Of a DNA stretch of 64,000 nucleotides, positions 7,431 through 18,166 are shown piece after piece. The DNA lies in NCBI RefSeq assembly GCF_003075415.1, contig NZ_QDAH01000007.1, positions 101,032-165,031 on the forward strand, given 5' to 3'. The number at the start of each line of letters is the position of its first letter. Positions within the stretch are counted from its first letter, which is position 1. The translations under genes and the position numbers were made by a program. The DNA comes from Microvirga sp. KLBC 81 (lineage in GTDB: Bacteria; Pseudomonadota; Alphaproteobacteria; Rhizobiales; Beijerinckiaceae). A model generated the notes under the pieces. The model was not told where the DNA came from. It searched no databases and worked only from the letters and a program-made list of their open reading frames with translations.

Positions 7431-9998
7431 CTACTCGGCAGCCATAGGAGTTAGCGCGGAGGGGCCGGATCGGCCATCGGAAGGAGATTCCTGCCGGTCA
7501 TTGGGGAAGATGCAGGTCACCGTGGTGCCCTGGCCCGGCGTGGAGGTGAGATCGATCCGCCCGCCATGGAGCTCCACGAAGGAGCGGACGATGGACAACC
7601 CCAGGCCCACTCCCCGGTGGCGGGTGCCCAATGTGTGGCTCTCGAACCGCTCGAAGATGCGCGCCTTGACCTCCGGCGGGATGCCACGGCCCTGGTCCTT
7701 CACCTCGAAGATGACCTCGCTGCCGCGCTTGCGGGCGGAGACCGTGATGGTCTGACCCGGCGAGGAGAAGCCCACTGCGTTCGATAGCAGATTGAACAGG
7801 ATCTGCCGCACGCGCTTGCCATCCGCCACGAAGGTGCCGATGTCACCCGGCGTATCGATGACGAGATTGAGCGATGATTCCGCGAGTCGATCCTCGAGCC
7901 CGCGCATCGCCGCCTCGATGGTGGAGCGGATATCGACGATCTCCGGCGTGAGCTCCAGCGAGCCTGTGTCGATGGAGGCGAGATCCAGGATGTCGTTGAG
8001 GATCGCAAGCAGCGCAGCCGAGGAGCGCATGATGTGATCCGCATAATCGCGCTGGCGGGGGTTGAGCGCGCCCACGGTCTCGTCGCCAAGCAACTGTGTG
8101 AAGCCGATGATGTTGGTAAGCGGCGAGCGCAGCTCGTACGACACGTGGTGCACGAACTCGTCGCGCAGGCGCGAGGCACGCTCCAGCGCTTCGTTGCGCT
8201 CGGTGAGCGCGCGTTCCACGTTCACGCTCGCGGTGACGTCGGTGAAGCTCAACAGCGTCGCGCCATCGGGCAGAGGTTGCGCCGTGCAGTCGAGCGCCGA
8301 TCCGTCAGGCCGCTCGATGCGGCAGGAGAGGCCCATCCGCATGTCGGCGAGGCCAACCACTGCGCCGCGAATATCGATCCACGGCTCCTCTTGCGGCGCC
8401 AGCAGGCGGCAAGCCCTGATGATCGTTTCGACATGCGGATTCTGCGTCAGCATCTCGGGGGCCAAGTTCCACATTTCCGCGAAGGCACGGTTGTGCAGCT
8501 TGAGGCGTCCGTCCGAGCCAAACACCGCCACACCCTCTTTGAGCGTGTTGAGCGTTTCACCCTGCACCTGGGTCAGCGAGTTCACCTGCGACGCGAGTTC
8601 GAAGCGCTCGCTCACGTCGTCGAACAGATAGGTCACGCCGCCCTGCGGATTGGGATTGATCACCACACGCAAGGTGCGGCGGTCGGGCAGATGCCACCAG
8701 GTCTCCTGTTGCTCGACCGAGTGATAGCCGTTGAGGAAATCCGCCTTCCACGCGCGGAAATCCGCTTGCTCCGGCAGCTTCCTCGCGGCGCGCAGACGGT
8801 CGAGCACTTCACTGTCCGTAGGACGCGAGGAGAGGAATGCTGCATCCAAGCCCCAGAGGCGCTGATAAGCGGCGTTGCTGAAGATCAGCGTTTGCGATCC
8901 ATCGAAGATCGCGACCGCCGTCGGGAGCTGATCGAGCGTGCGCACATGCGCATCCATCTGCCGCTGCAGATCTGTGCGCACGGCTTCCAATTCCGACACG
9001 TCCACCGCAATGCCGGCGCTGCCGCCGGCGGTGGGGCGCTCGATCACATCGAGCACGGCCCGCTGGCCTGCAACGACGGCCGTAACGCGCGCTGCATAGG
9101 TCGCTCCGCTCTTGCGCTGGCGGCGCGCGTCGTCACGCGCACGTTCGCTCAAGAGCTCGAGGGAACGAGCAATCGCATCGTCGAGGTTCGGTGATTCAAC
9201 GGCGCGTAAGTAGGCTTGGTTCGCCCAGAGCAGCTTGTCGTCCGTATCGCGGATCCAGAGCGGATAAGCCACATCGTCGAGCAGCATGGTCATGGAACGC
9301 AGATCGCTGCGTGCATTGGCAAGATCAGCGCGTGTCTTCAGAAGATCGGCGCGGTCGCCGGTCACGTCGCGCAGACGCAGGATCGCGCGGCCGCCGATGG
9401 TACGGCCTTCCACATCGATGAAGCGGTTGGACAACGTGCGTGCCACCTGGCGGAACGCTTCGCCGCGCTGCTTCAGTTGCTCGAGGGATGCTTCTGCGGC
9501 GGCCGCGTCGCTCGGCTGCATCCAGGTGCCGAAGGCAAGCGTGCGCTGGGCGGCCGCGCCCTCGCCGATGATGGAGGGATCGCCCTGGAAACGCGGCTCG
9601 CTATCCCGCCCTTGCCAGTTCACGAGCAATTGCCGCTCGGAGCCCATGAGCAGGGTTGCGAGATCGTCGGAGCCGCGCAAAGCCGCAAGCTCCTTGCGCA
9701 AGGCGCGCTCCACCCGCGCGGACCGGCGGCGCTCCTGCATCAGCAACAGGGAGGTGATGGTGGTGAGCGACACGAGACCCATGAAGAGGCCGAAGGCCGC
9801 AGCGCTGTGCAGATTGAAACTGTAAAGATAATCGAGGACGTCGGAGGCCTTTTCCATCAGCGGAAAGGGCTCGTCGGCGGCCAGCGCCGCTTGCGAGGTT
9901 CCGGAGAGAAGCGTCAGGCTCAAGGGCACGCGGACGAAGCCTGCGAGGATGCCTGCCTCGCCTCGGCTGCCGTTCTTATGCTCTCCTAGCCCGGCCAT
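7431..9998 (-). CDS. divL: DivL-type pseudo-histidine kinase with tyrosine at the phospho-acceptor site
   Basis: 855 residues. A membrane segment (FGLFMGLVSLTTITSLLLM) near the N-terminus precedes PAS-like domains and a histidine-kinase core. The dimerisation box reads FVHHVSYELRSPLTNIIG, so the usual histidine is a tyrosine (residue 621, codon at 8136-8138). The ATP domain is complete in outline: ILFNLLSNAVGFS (N box), VKDQGRGIPPE (G1), GVGLGLSIVRSFVELHGG (G2). In Caulobacter, DivL carries the same substitution and acts as a regulator of CckA upstream of CtrA. Start chosen at the ATG 9998, nine bases after GGGGAGGA; the longer TTG start at 10022 would put that site inside the gene. Confidence 0.88.
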   Translation of the reverse strand: MAGLGEHKNGSRGEAGILAGFVRVPLSLTLLSGTSQAALAADEPFPLMEKASDVLDYLYSFNLHSAAAFGLFMGLVSLTTITSLLLMQERRRSARVERALRKELAALRGSDDLATLLMGSERQLLVNWQGRDSEPRFQGDPSIIGEGAAAQRTLAFGTWMQPSDAAAAEASLEQLKQRGEAFRQVARTLSNRFIDVEGRTIGGRAILRLRDVTGDRADLLKTRADLANARSDLRSMTMLLDDVAYPLWIRDTDDKLLWANQAYLRAVESPNLDDAIARSLELLSERARDDARRQRKSGATYAARVTAVVAGQRAVLDVIERPTAGGSAGIAVDVSELEAVRTDLQRQMDAHVRTLDQLPTAVAIFDGSQTLIFSNAAYQRLWGLDAAFLSSRPTDSEVLDRLRAARKLPEQADFRAWKADFLNGYHSVEQQETWWHLPDRRTLRVVINPNPQGGVTYLFDDVSERFELASQVNSLTQVQGETLNTLKEGVAVFGSDGRLKLHNRAFAEMWNLAPEMLTQNPHVETIIRACRLLAPQEEPWIDIRGAVVGLADMRMGLSCRIERPDGSALDCTAQPLPDGATLLSFTDVTASVNVERALTERNEALERASRLRDEFVHHVSYELRSPLTNIIGFTQLLGDETVGALNPRQRDYADHIMRSSAALLAILNDILDLASIDTGSLELTPEIVDIRSTIEAAMRGLEDRLAESSLNLVIDTPGDIGTFVADGKRVRQILFNLLSNAVGFSSPGQTITVSARKRGSEVIFEVKDQGRGIPPEVKARIFERFESHTLGTRHRGVGLGLSIVRSFVELHGGRIDLTSTPGQGTTVTCIFPNDRQESPSDGRSGPSALTPMAAE

Positions 9999-10192
9999 GC
10001 CGTGCGGTCCTCCCCAATACAAGCGGCCTTCAACAGGCCAAGTGTGTTCACGCCTCTGGAGCTTTTTCGATTGCTCCGGAGGAGATACCGCCTACGCATG
10101 AACGGAACTGCCGGCATGGTTTGCAAGAAACCGCGGTACTGCCGGTCGAATCGCGTTCACTCTAGACTAGCCTCGACTCCGCCAGGAAGAGG

Positions 10193-10208
10193 GTTAACGT
10201 CGACTTAA
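10193..10208 (-). promoter_or_regulatory. CtrA-type binding site upstream of divL
   Basis: Read on the minus strand, the direction of divL, the sequence is TTAAGTCGACGTTAAC. This is an exact match to the CtrA consensus TTAA-N7-TTAAC. It lies about 195 bases before the divL start, in a gap where divL is the only downstream gene. Function is inferred from the match. Confidence 0.65.
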
Positions 10209-10310
10209 TCTTCCTTTGGAGAAGCTGTGTGCAATTGGTGGATACGTATTGCATTTGCGACACACGCATGCCGCTGCGGCACTCTGTCGATTCGACGACA
10301 AGGCCCAAGA

Positions 10311-10340
10311 AAAAAGCCCGGCATGGAGCCGGGCTTTCTT
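10311..10340 (-). terminator. Rho-independent terminator of ahcY
   Basis: Ten-base stem AAAGCCCGGC / GCCGGGCTTT with a 5-base loop. On the minus strand it is followed by a run of T. It sits about 27 bases after the ahcY stop. Confidence 0.85.
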
Positions 10341-10366
10341 GAACGATTCCGTAAGGGAAGACTCGA

Positions 10367-11767
<1,401 letters not shown>

Positions 11768-11840
11768 GATGGCCTCCGTGCACCCGTGGGGTTTCGATAG
11801 GCGCTGTCTCTACCAGAGACCCGTTCAGGAGGCAATCAAG

Positions 11841-11860
11841 ATATAAAGATGTCTTTATAT
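11841..11860. promoter_or_regulatory. Palindromic operator candidate upstream of ahcY
   Basis: Sequence ATATAAAGATGTCTTTATAT: two 9-base arms (ATATAAAGA / TCTTTATAT) around a 2-base centre. It lies 74-93 bases upstream of the ahcY start in otherwise GC-rich DNA. An AT-rich palindrome here resembles the sites described for ArsR-type SAH regulators (SahR) of methionine-cycle genes. The regulator gene is not in the window. Confidence 0.5.
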
Positions 11861-11877
11861 GTTATCGGAGAGCGCCT

Positions 11878-12016
11878 TCGCTGTCCTTCCGGGGCGCCGC
11901 AGGCGAGCCCGGAATCCATAAACGCCGAACGTCCGGAATGAAGCTGTGACCTTGCTTCTTCATTCCGCGGCGCTAGTGGTTATGGATCCCCGCCTTCGCG
12001 GGGATGACGCGTGGGA
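11878..12016. repeat. Intergenic hairpin repeat, family C, copy 1
   Basis: Imperfect long inverted repeat: GTCCTTCCGGGGCG and GAGCCCGGAATCCATAA on the left, TTATGGATCCCCGC and GCGGGGATGAC on the right. It fills the gap between ptsH and ahcY. It resembles the copy at 41.48-41.63 kb in arms and overall size. Confidence 0.65.
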
Positions 12017-12034
12017 AATCGGTTCTCCAGAACC

Positions 12035-12355
12035 TTACTCCTCCTCGCCAAACTTGTTGGCGAGAAGGTCGTCGATGGCCTGGAGGCAGGCCCCCGCGTC
12101 CTGGCCCTTCGCCGCGACGGTGATCGTGGTCCCCTGAGCGGCGGCCAGGGTCAGGAGACCCATGATCGAGCGGCCGCCGACCGTCTCGCCGCAGCGGGTC
12201 ACGGTCACGTCAGCGTCGAAGCGCTCGACGGTCTGGACGAACTTGGCCGATGCCCGGGCGTGCAAGCCCCGGCGATTGATGATCGGGAGCTCCCGGACCT
12301 CGGCCCCGTCGGGAACAGGAGACGGGGGACAATCCTGGTCGAGGGGCTGATCCAT
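12035..12355 (-). CDS. ptsH: HPr phosphocarrier protein
   Basis: 106-residue HPr of the nitrogen-type/regulatory PTS. The phosphorylatable histidine is in INRRGLHARASAKFV, and the regulatory serine is in GGRSIMGLLTLAA, the site used by HPr kinase. There is an N-terminal extension of about 20 residues before the HPr fold. Start ATG at 12355, five bases from the stop of the EIIA gene, so the two are one operon. No sugar-specific IIB/IIC transporter genes accompany it, which fits a regulatory rather than transport PTS. Confidence 0.93.
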   Translation of the reverse strand: MDQPLDQDCPPSPVPDGAEVRELPIINRRGLHARASAKFVQTVERFDADVTVTRCGETVGGRSIMGLLTLAAAQGTTITVAAKGQDAGACLQAIDDLLANKFGEEE

Positions 12356-12360
12356 GGTTC

Positions 12361-12762
12361 TTATTTTCCCGACAGAACGCGCGAGGCGATGTTGATGTAC
12401 TTCCGCCCAGCCTCCTGCGCGTGGGAGACCGCGTCGTCCAAGGGCTCCTCGTCGCGGACGGAAGCCAGCTTGATGAGCATGGGCAGATTGATGCCGGCGA
12501 CCACCTCGACGGAGCCGCCGTTCATGCAGGAGAGGGCGAGGTTCGAGGGCGTACCCCCGAACATGTCGGTCAGAACCACGACGCCTTGACCCGAGTTGAC
12601 CCGGCACACGGCGGCCATGATGTCCTTGCGCCGTGTTTCCATGTCATCGTCGGGGCCAATCGTGATCGTCTCAAGCTGCTCTTGAGGGCCCACGACATGC
12701 TCCAGCGCGGCTTTGAATTCCGTCGCGAGCTGCCCGTGGGTGACGAGCACCATTCCAATCAT
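12361..12762 (-). CDS. PTS EIIA component of the mannose family
   Basis: 133 residues, EIIA-Man fold. The active-site histidine is His9 in VLVTHGQLATEF, and the family motif VVVLTDMFGGTPSNLA is present. It accepts phosphate from HPr. In alphaproteobacteria this soluble EIIA without IIB/IIC acts in signalling, with HPr, HprK and the ChvG-ChvI system encoded alongside as here. The gene name varies (manX, ptsM). Confidence 0.92.
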   Translation of the reverse strand: MIGMVLVTHGQLATEFKAALEHVVGPQEQLETITIGPDDDMETRRKDIMAAVCRVNSGQGVVVLTDMFGGTPSNLALSCMNGGSVEVVAGINLPMLIKLASVRDEEPLDDAVSHAQEAGRKYINIASRVLSGK

Positions 12763-12850
12763 ATTGTTCCAGGTCCAAACGCTCCGAGAGCGGAGCCGCT
12801 ATTTTGTGCACCGCGAAGCCAAGCGCAAGAGCATTGAGAGGAAAAGTTCA

Positions 12851-13306
12851 TCACAGTGTCAACACCGTGTCGCAAACACCACTCAGGCGCCCCAGGGCAA
12901 TGCTCGCAAAACTTGCCCCGGCCCGCATGCGGATGCGAGGGATCATGACGCCGCACAGAACAATGTTGCTGTCCTCGGCCTCCGGAAAGCGCGGCGGGTC
13001 TTCGCTCAAGTCTATGACGAGGCGGATGACGGCGGCGGGCTCGTAGGGCTGTCGGGTGATGCCCAGACCATGGATCTCCAGGTGGCCGGCGAGCGGCTCC
13101 ACGGGGCTCGCCAGGAGACGGCCGTGCTCGGCGCGGAGGCTGGTTCTGTCATCACCGACAAGGCAGCCGAACCGGCCCGCCTGGATGGCGTGAAGCACCA
13201 TCTCTCGCGCCAAAGTCGATTTGCCCGAGCCCGAGCGACCCCGGATCAGAACGCCGGCTTCGCCGATCACGACGCAGGACGCATGGATGGTTTCAGGCTG
13301 GCTCAA
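12851..13306 (-). CDS. hprK: HPr kinase/phosphorylase, short alphaproteobacterial form
   Basis: 151 residues, equal to the catalytic C-terminal domain of the about 310-residue Gram-positive enzyme. It phosphorylates HPr on serine. The Walker A is RGRSGSGKSTLA and the second motif LVGDDRTSL is present. The family signature (E-x-R-G-L-G-I type) reads LEIHGLGI here, so the arginine before the glycine is histidine. The start ATG overlaps the chvG stop by 4 bases. Function is otherwise well supported by context. Confidence 0.92.
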   Translation of the reverse strand: MSQPETIHASCVVIGEAGVLIRGRSGSGKSTLAREMVLHAIQAGRFGCLVGDDRTSLRAEHGRLLASPVEPLAGHLEIHGLGITRQPYEPAAVIRLVIDLSEDPPRFPEAEDSNIVLCGVMIPRIRMRAGASFASIALGRLSGVCDTVLTL

Positions 13307-15177
13307 GGCGTCTTCTCTCCTTCAGCCCTTTTAGCCTGCTCCCGCTTGCTCGTCTTACTCGTCTCTTTCTTCCCCGGCTCCTTCTTGCCCTTCGGATTCT
13401 CGGCCGTCGGCAGGCGGATGATGAAGCGGGCGCCAAGCCGCTTCGGCTCGCCGGTCTCGTCCGGTGGGCCGAGCCGGTTCTCGGCGCGGATCTTGCCGCG
13501 ATGAGCCTCGATGATCTGACGGGAGATCGACAGTCCCAGGCCGGAGTTCTGACCGAAGCCCTGGTTGGGCCGGTCCGTGTAAAAGCGCTCGAAGATGCGG
13601 TCCAGGGCATCGGGCTCGATGCCCGGGCCATTGTCCTCCACCAGGATCTCGACCTCGGCCTTGCGCCGCCGCAGCGCCACGCGCACCGGCGCGTCGGGAG
13701 GTGAGAAGGAGCGGGCGTTGTCGATGAGGTTGTTGAAGACCTGGCCGAGACGGCTGTCATGGCCGAGCACCAGGAAGGCATCCCGGCCGCGGGGGTGGTT
13801 CTCGACGCTGAGCTCGACCAGAGGATCATGCTCCTGCCGCCTCTCATTGGCGACCGATACCACTGCATCGAGCAGGCGGGCCATGTCCACCGGCTCCGCA
13901 TCGGCGCGTGCGAGCTCCGCATCGAGGCGCGACGCATCGGAGATGTCGCTGATGAGACGGTCGAGGCGCTTCACGTCATGCTGGATGATCGACATGAGGC
14001 GCTCGCGGGAGTCGTCGCTGCGGGCGAGCGGCAACGTCTCCACGGCGCTCCTGAGCGACGTGAGCGGGTTCTTCAGCTCATGGGCCACGTCCGCCGCGAA
14101 GCTCTCGATGGCGTCGATGCGGTTGTAGAGCGCCTTCGTCATGTCGCGCAGCGCGCCGGAGAGATGGCCGATCTCGTCGGAGCGATTGGTGAAATCCGGA
14201 ATCTCCTGGCGGGACTTGGTGCCCCAGCGTACGCGCTCGGCGGCTTCCGCCAGGCGGCGCACGGGGCCCGCGATCGCACCTGCGAGGAAAAGCGAGAGCA
14301 CGATCATCACCACCGCCGCCACGAGGAAGACCTGGAGCAACGCGAAGCGTTCGGAGGCAATGATGGCGTCGATGTCGCCTTCCTGCGTCGAGAGGAGCAA
14401 CACGCCCTGCACCGTACGGAAGCGCTGGATCGGCACCGCGACGGAGACGATGGTCTCGCCGCGTGTGTTGACGCGCACCACGCTCGATTGCTGGCCGGAG
14501 AAGGCCTGCTGGACTTCCGAGAGCGACTTGCCGTTGACGGGGCCGGCCTCCTCCTGCACCGGGCGCTTGGTGCGCCGGAACATCTTGCGTACGCTGTTCC
14601 AGGTGCGCTCGATATAGCTTGCCGTATCCTCCACATTGGCGACCGGCGGCAGGTCCATCCGCAGGATATCGCCGCGGGAATAGAAATTGCGGGAATCGAG
14701 CAGGAGCAGGCCGTCCCGGTCGAAGATGCGGGCGCGGGTCTGGGTCGGGGTCACGAGGCGCCGCAGCAGGGGGGCGACGCGCTCCGGATTGATGGAGAAT
14801 TCGAGCGAGGAGAGGCTCTCGTCGGTCAGGCGCTCGGTCTCGCCCGCCTGCATCTGGAGGAGCTGGTCGGGGTCGAGGGTGATGGTGTTGGTTTCCACCG
14901 TCGCGGAACTCGCGATGGCGCCGGCGATGATCTCGCCTTGGGTGAGCAGGCTCTGCACCCGCGCCTCGATGAGGCCTTCGCGGAACTGGTTGAGGTAGAG
15001 AAAGCCCACGAGCAGGGCCACGAGGCCCGCGAGATTGAGCACGACGATGCGGCGCGTCAGGCTCGACGAGGCGCGCTGGTAGAGCATGCGGCCGAAATCC
15101 TTCAGCCGCGCCAGGATGCCACGAGGAGCAGGCGGATCGTCGGGCGACGCCTCGGCGTGGATGGGATCAGCCTTCAT
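13303..15177 (-). CDS. chvG: ChvG-type sensor histidine kinase
   Basis: About 624 residues. Two membrane segments (IVVLNLAGLVALLVGFLYL and FLVAAVVMIVLSLFLAGAIA) flank a periplasmic sensor of about 250 residues, followed by HAMP. The H box is AADVAHELKNPLTSLRSAVE, and FNNLIDNARSFS, VEDNGPGIEP and GLGLSISRQIIEAH complete the catalytic domain. ChvG (ExoS in Sinorhizobium) senses acid or envelope stress and phosphorylates ChvI. The C-terminal tail is lysine-rich. I use the ATG at 15177; in-frame codons upstream to 15255 lack family character. It overlaps hprK by 4 bases. Confidence 0.93.
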   Translation of the reverse strand: MKADPIHAEASPDDPPAPRGILARLKDFGRMLYQRASSSLTRRIVVLNLAGLVALLVGFLYLNQFREGLIEARVQSLLTQGEIIAGAIASSATVETNTITLDPDQLLQMQAGETERLTDESLSSLEFSINPERVAPLLRRLVTPTQTRARIFDRDGLLLLDSRNFYSRGDILRMDLPPVANVEDTASYIERTWNSVRKMFRRTKRPVQEEAGPVNGKSLSEVQQAFSGQQSSVVRVNTRGETIVSVAVPIQRFRTVQGVLLLSTQEGDIDAIIASERFALLQVFLVAAVVMIVLSLFLAGAIAGPVRRLAEAAERVRWGTKSRQEIPDFTNRSDEIGHLSGALRDMTKALYNRIDAIESFAADVAHELKNPLTSLRSAVETLPLARSDDSRERLMSIIQHDVKRLDRLISDISDASRLDAELARADAEPVDMARLLDAVVSVANERRQEHDPLVELSVENHPRGRDAFLVLGHDSRLGQVFNNLIDNARSFSPPDAPVRVALRRRKAEVEILVEDNGPGIEPDALDRIFERFYTDRPNQGFGQNSGLGLSISRQIIEAHRGKIRAENRLGPPDETGEPKRLGARFIIRLPTAENPKGKKEPGKKETSKTSKREQAKRAEGEKTP

Positions 15178-15268
15178 ACACTCATTCGGCCACGGCCCGA
15201 AAGACCTTTTCGGCCATGCCCGTCTTTCCTGGTTGTCCTCTGCCGTCAAAGGCAAGCGTCTTCAGGCT

Positions 15269-15967
15269 TTAAGCTTCCTTGAAGCGATAGCCGACGCCGT
15301 AAAGGGTCTCGATCATTTCGAAACTTGGGTCAACCACCTTGAACTTCTTGCGCAGGCGCTTGATGTGGCTGTCGATGGTGCGGTCGTCCACATAGACCTG
15401 ATCGTCATAGGCTGCATCCATCAGGGCATTGCGGCTTTTCACCACGCCGGGGCGTGTGGCGAGCGCCTGCAGGATCAGGAATTCGGTCACGGTGAGCGTC
15501 ACCGGCTCGCCCTTCCAGGTGCAGGCGTGGCGCTCCGGGTCCATCTTCAGCTGGCCACGCTCCAGGGCCTTCGGGTCAGCCTCCTTGGGGGCGCTCTGGT
15601 CCTTGGGGGCGAAGCGGCGCAGCACCGCCTTCACGCGCTCGACCAGGAGGCGCTGGGAGAAGGGCTTCCGGATGAAGTCGTCCGCGCCCATTTTCAGGCC
15701 GAACAACTCGTCGATCTCCTCGTCCTTGGAGGTCAGGAAGATCACGGGCAGGTCCGATTTCTGGCGCAGGCGCCGCAACAGCTCCATTCCGTCCATGCGC
15801 GGCATCTTGATGTCGAAGATGGCAAGATCCGGCGGCGCATGCTTCAGGCCGTCGAGGGCGGAGGCCCCGTCGGTATAGGTCTGGATGCGATATCCCTCCG
15901 CCTCAAGAGCGATCGAGACGGAAGTCAGGATGTTGCGATCGTCATCGACAAGAGCGATCGTGGGCAT
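15269..15967 (-). CDS. chvI: ChvI response regulator
   Basis: 232 residues, OmpR/PhoB-type regulator. The receiver domain has the acidic patch VDDD (8-10), phospho-acceptor Asp52 in [12 protein letters not shown], and the conserved Lys in [10 protein letters not shown]. The C-terminal winged helix contains [20 protein letters not shown] and HIKRLRKKF. It is the partner of ChvG, located 91 bases upstream of it in the same direction. Start ATG 15967 is preceded by GGGAAGAG; the longer reading to 16021 is rejected because the receiver fold begins right at [10 protein letters not shown]. Confidence 0.95.
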   Translation of the reverse strand: MPTIALVDDDRNILTSVSIALEAEGYRIQTYTDGASALDGLKHAPPDLAIFDIKMPRMDGMELLRRLRQKSDLPVIFLTSKDEEIDELFGLKMGADDFIRKPFSQRLLVERVKAVLRRFAPKDQSAPKEADPKALERGQLKMDPERHACTWKGEPVTLTVTEFLILQALATRPGVVKSRNALMDAAYDDQVYVDDRTIDSHIKRLRKKFKVVDPSFEMIETLYGVGYRFKEA

Positions 15968-16487
15968 GAACTCTTCCCTAATCTTACACGGACGATGGCC
16001 GCGTGACGTATCGTTCGACAACGCAGAAGGCCTTAAAGTGTGCCCAACTGCGCCTTACTCATGGCACAAATATGGTTGCCCGCAGCCCAAGTGCCAGGGC
16101 TAAGCCATGCGATAGTGGTGTTTAGAAAGCGCGGGTTCAACCGGAGATGAATGACTTAAGGCTATTTTCGGCCCAATCTGCCGCTCGGGAAGGGCCACCC
16201 GGAGCCTCGAAGCATTGCACGAAGGTGGCCTCGCCCGTCAATTCTCCCAAAGAACTCTGCGACAAATGCTGAAAATCCGGGCGGACTACCCTTGATGGGT
16301 CTAGCGCCGCAAAAAATAGAATGCCATGGAATGCCCTCGGTTGACGGCTTAGCCGGCTGACCTAAACATCCTAAGTTCAGGCAGGTTTGCGGGGATGTAC
16401 CGCACCGCTTGAGTACAACAATGTGACGGCCATCTGAAAGGCGGCACATCCGGCTGCTCGATGATCGGCGACCAGGAGAAGTCTTCC
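15968..16487. other. Divergent intergenic region between chvI and pckA
   Basis: 520 bases that must carry promoters for chvI (minus) and pckA (plus). A possible sigma70-type promoter for pckA is TTGACG at 16341-16346 with TAAACA at 16363-16368 (16-base spacer); this is weak evidence. No gene or repeat is recognised. Confidence 0.5.
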
Positions 16488-18098
16488 GTGGATAACATCG
16501 GCGTCTTCAACAGCGCTCAAGGCGCGGAGGCCATCGGCTTCCGCAATCTCAAAAAAGTCTACTGGAACCTCGAAGCCCCCGCACTCTATGAGCATTCCCT
16601 GACAAGGGCTGAGACCAAGCTCGTGAAGGGTGGCGCTCTCCTGGCCGAGACCGGCGTGCATACCGGCCGTTCGCCCAAGGACAAGTTCGTTGTCCGGGAC
16701 GAGAACACCGAAAGCACGGTGTGGTGGGACAACAACGGCTCCATCACCCCCGGCCATTTCGACACTCTGCTGCAGGATTTCATCGCCCATGCCGAGGGCA
16801 AGGAGCTGTTCGCGCAGGATCTCTATGGCGGCGCAGATCCGGCCTACCGGATCAAGGCGCGCGTCTTCACGGAATTCGCCTGGCACTCCCTGTTCATCCG
16901 CAACCTGCTGATCCGCCCCGAGGCGGGCGAGCTGCGCGATTTTGTGCCCGGCCTCACGATCATCGATCTTCCGTCCTTCAAGGCCGATCCGGCCCGCCAC
17001 GGCTGCCGCTCGGAGACGGTGATCGCCTGCGACTTCACCCGCAAGATTGTGCTGATCGGTGGCACCTCCTATGCCGGCGAGATGAAGAAGTCGGTCTTCA
17101 CCTATCTCAACTACGTTCTGCCCACGCAGAAGGTCATGCCCATGCATTGCTCCGCCAATGTGGGTCATGGTGGGGATGTCGCCGTATTCTTCGGCCTCTC
17201 CGGCACCGGCAAGACCACGCTGTCCGCCGATCCGAACCGCATCCTGCTCGGCGACGACGAGCACGGCTGGGGCCCGAACGGCGTGTTCAATTTCGAGGGC
17301 GGCTGCTACGCTAAGACCATTCGCCTCTCGCGCGAGGCGGAGCCCGAGATCTTCGCCACCACCGAGCGCTTCGGCACGGTTCTGGAGAACGTGGTGGTCG
17401 ACCCCATCACCCGCGTCCCGAACTTCGACGATGCATCGAAGACCGAGAACACGCGCTGCGCCTATCCGCTGGACTTCATCCCGAATGCGAGCGCCACGGG
17501 CCGCGCAGGGATTCCGAAGAACATCGTGATGCTCACCTGCGATGCCTTCGGCGTTCTGCCTCCCATCGCCAAGCTCACGCCGGCGGAAGCCATGTATCAC
17601 TTCCTCTCCGGCTACACCGCGAAGGTGGCGGGCACGGAAAAGGGCGTGAAGGATCCGGAAGCCACCTTCTCCACCTGCTTCGGCTCGCCCTTCATGCCGC
17701 GCCATCCGTCCGAATACGGCAACCTGCTGCGCGATCTCATCGCCAAGCACCATGTGGATTGCTGGCTCGTCAACACGGGCTGGACCGGCGGCAAGTACGG
17801 CGTCGGCCGTCGCATGCCGATCCGCGTCACGCGCCGCCTGCTGACGGCTGCCCTCGACGGCTCGCTCTCCCGCGCCGATTTCCGTCGCGATCCGTATTTC
17901 GGCTTCGCGGTGCCGACCTCGGTGCCCGGCGTCGAGCCGCACATCCTGTACCCGGTCAAGACCTGGCAGGATAAGGCGGAGTTCGCCGCGACAGCGAAGC
18001 GCCTGATCGCGATGTTCAACGAGAACTTCAAGCGCTTCGAGGGCCACGTCGATTCCGACGTGCGCTCGGCAGCACCGCAGATGTCGATCGCGGCCTAG
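16488..18098 (+). CDS. pckA: Phosphoenolpyruvate carboxykinase (ATP)
   Basis: Converts oxaloacetate and ATP to PEP and CO2, the first committed step of gluconeogenesis. About 536 residues. Motifs include [15 protein letters not shown], the kinase-1a P-loop [28 protein letters not shown] and [15 protein letters not shown]. The GTG at 16488 is preferred as start because AGGAGAAG lies seven bases upstream; the ATG at 16461 has no such site. It is divergent from chvI. In rhizobia ChvI-linked signals affect carbon metabolism, so shared control is plausible. Confidence 0.96.
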   Translation: MDNIGVFNSAQGAEAIGFRNLKKVYWNLEAPALYEHSLTRAETKLVKGGALLAETGVHTGRSPKDKFVVRDENTESTVWWDNNGSITPGHFDTLLQDFIAHAEGKELFAQDLYGGADPAYRIKARVFTEFAWHSLFIRNLLIRPEAGELRDFVPGLTIIDLPSFKADPARHGCRSETVIACDFTRKIVLIGGTSYAGEMKKSVFTYLNYVLPTQKVMPMHCSANVGHGGDVAVFFGLSGTGKTTLSADPNRILLGDDEHGWGPNGVFNFEGGCYAKTIRLSREAEPEIFATTERFGTVLENVVVDPITRVPNFDDASKTENTRCAYPLDFIPNASATGRAGIPKNIVMLTCDAFGVLPPIAKLTPAEAMYHFLSGYTAKVAGTEKGVKDPEATFSTCFGSPFMPRHPSEYGNLLRDLIAKHHVDCWLVNTGWTGGKYGVGRRMPIRVTRRLLTAALDGSLSRADFRRDPYFGFAVPTSVPGVEPHILYPVKTWQDKAEFAATAKRLIAMFNENFKRFEGHVDSDVRSAAPQMSIAA

Positions 18099-18124
18099 AA
18101 GCTGCTATCGTCGAGAAGACAGGA

Positions 18125-18149
18125 ACGGCGGCTTAAAGGCCGCCGTTTC
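18125..18149 (+). terminator. Terminator after pckA
   Basis: Eight-base stem ACGGCGGC / GCCGCCGT with a 6-base loop followed by TTTC. It sits 26 bases after the pckA stop. Confidence 0.65.
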
Positions 18150-18166
18150 GCGTTGGAGATATATGC

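Larger units (their letters stand above)
9999..10366. other. Intergenic region between divL and ahcY
   Basis: 368 bases without a gene. It holds the ahcY terminator at its right end and a CtrA-type site in the middle. The remainder is presumably the divL leader; I recognise nothing else. Confidence 0.7.

Noticed and set aside
11768..11880. SAM or SAH riboswitch upstream of ahcY
   Set aside because: I looked for the paired elements of SAH and SAM-II types and could not fold them. Only a DNA palindrome stands out.
16377..18047. 556-codon open frame antisense to pckA
   Set aside because: Shadow of a GC-rich conserved gene; no start signal or known motif.
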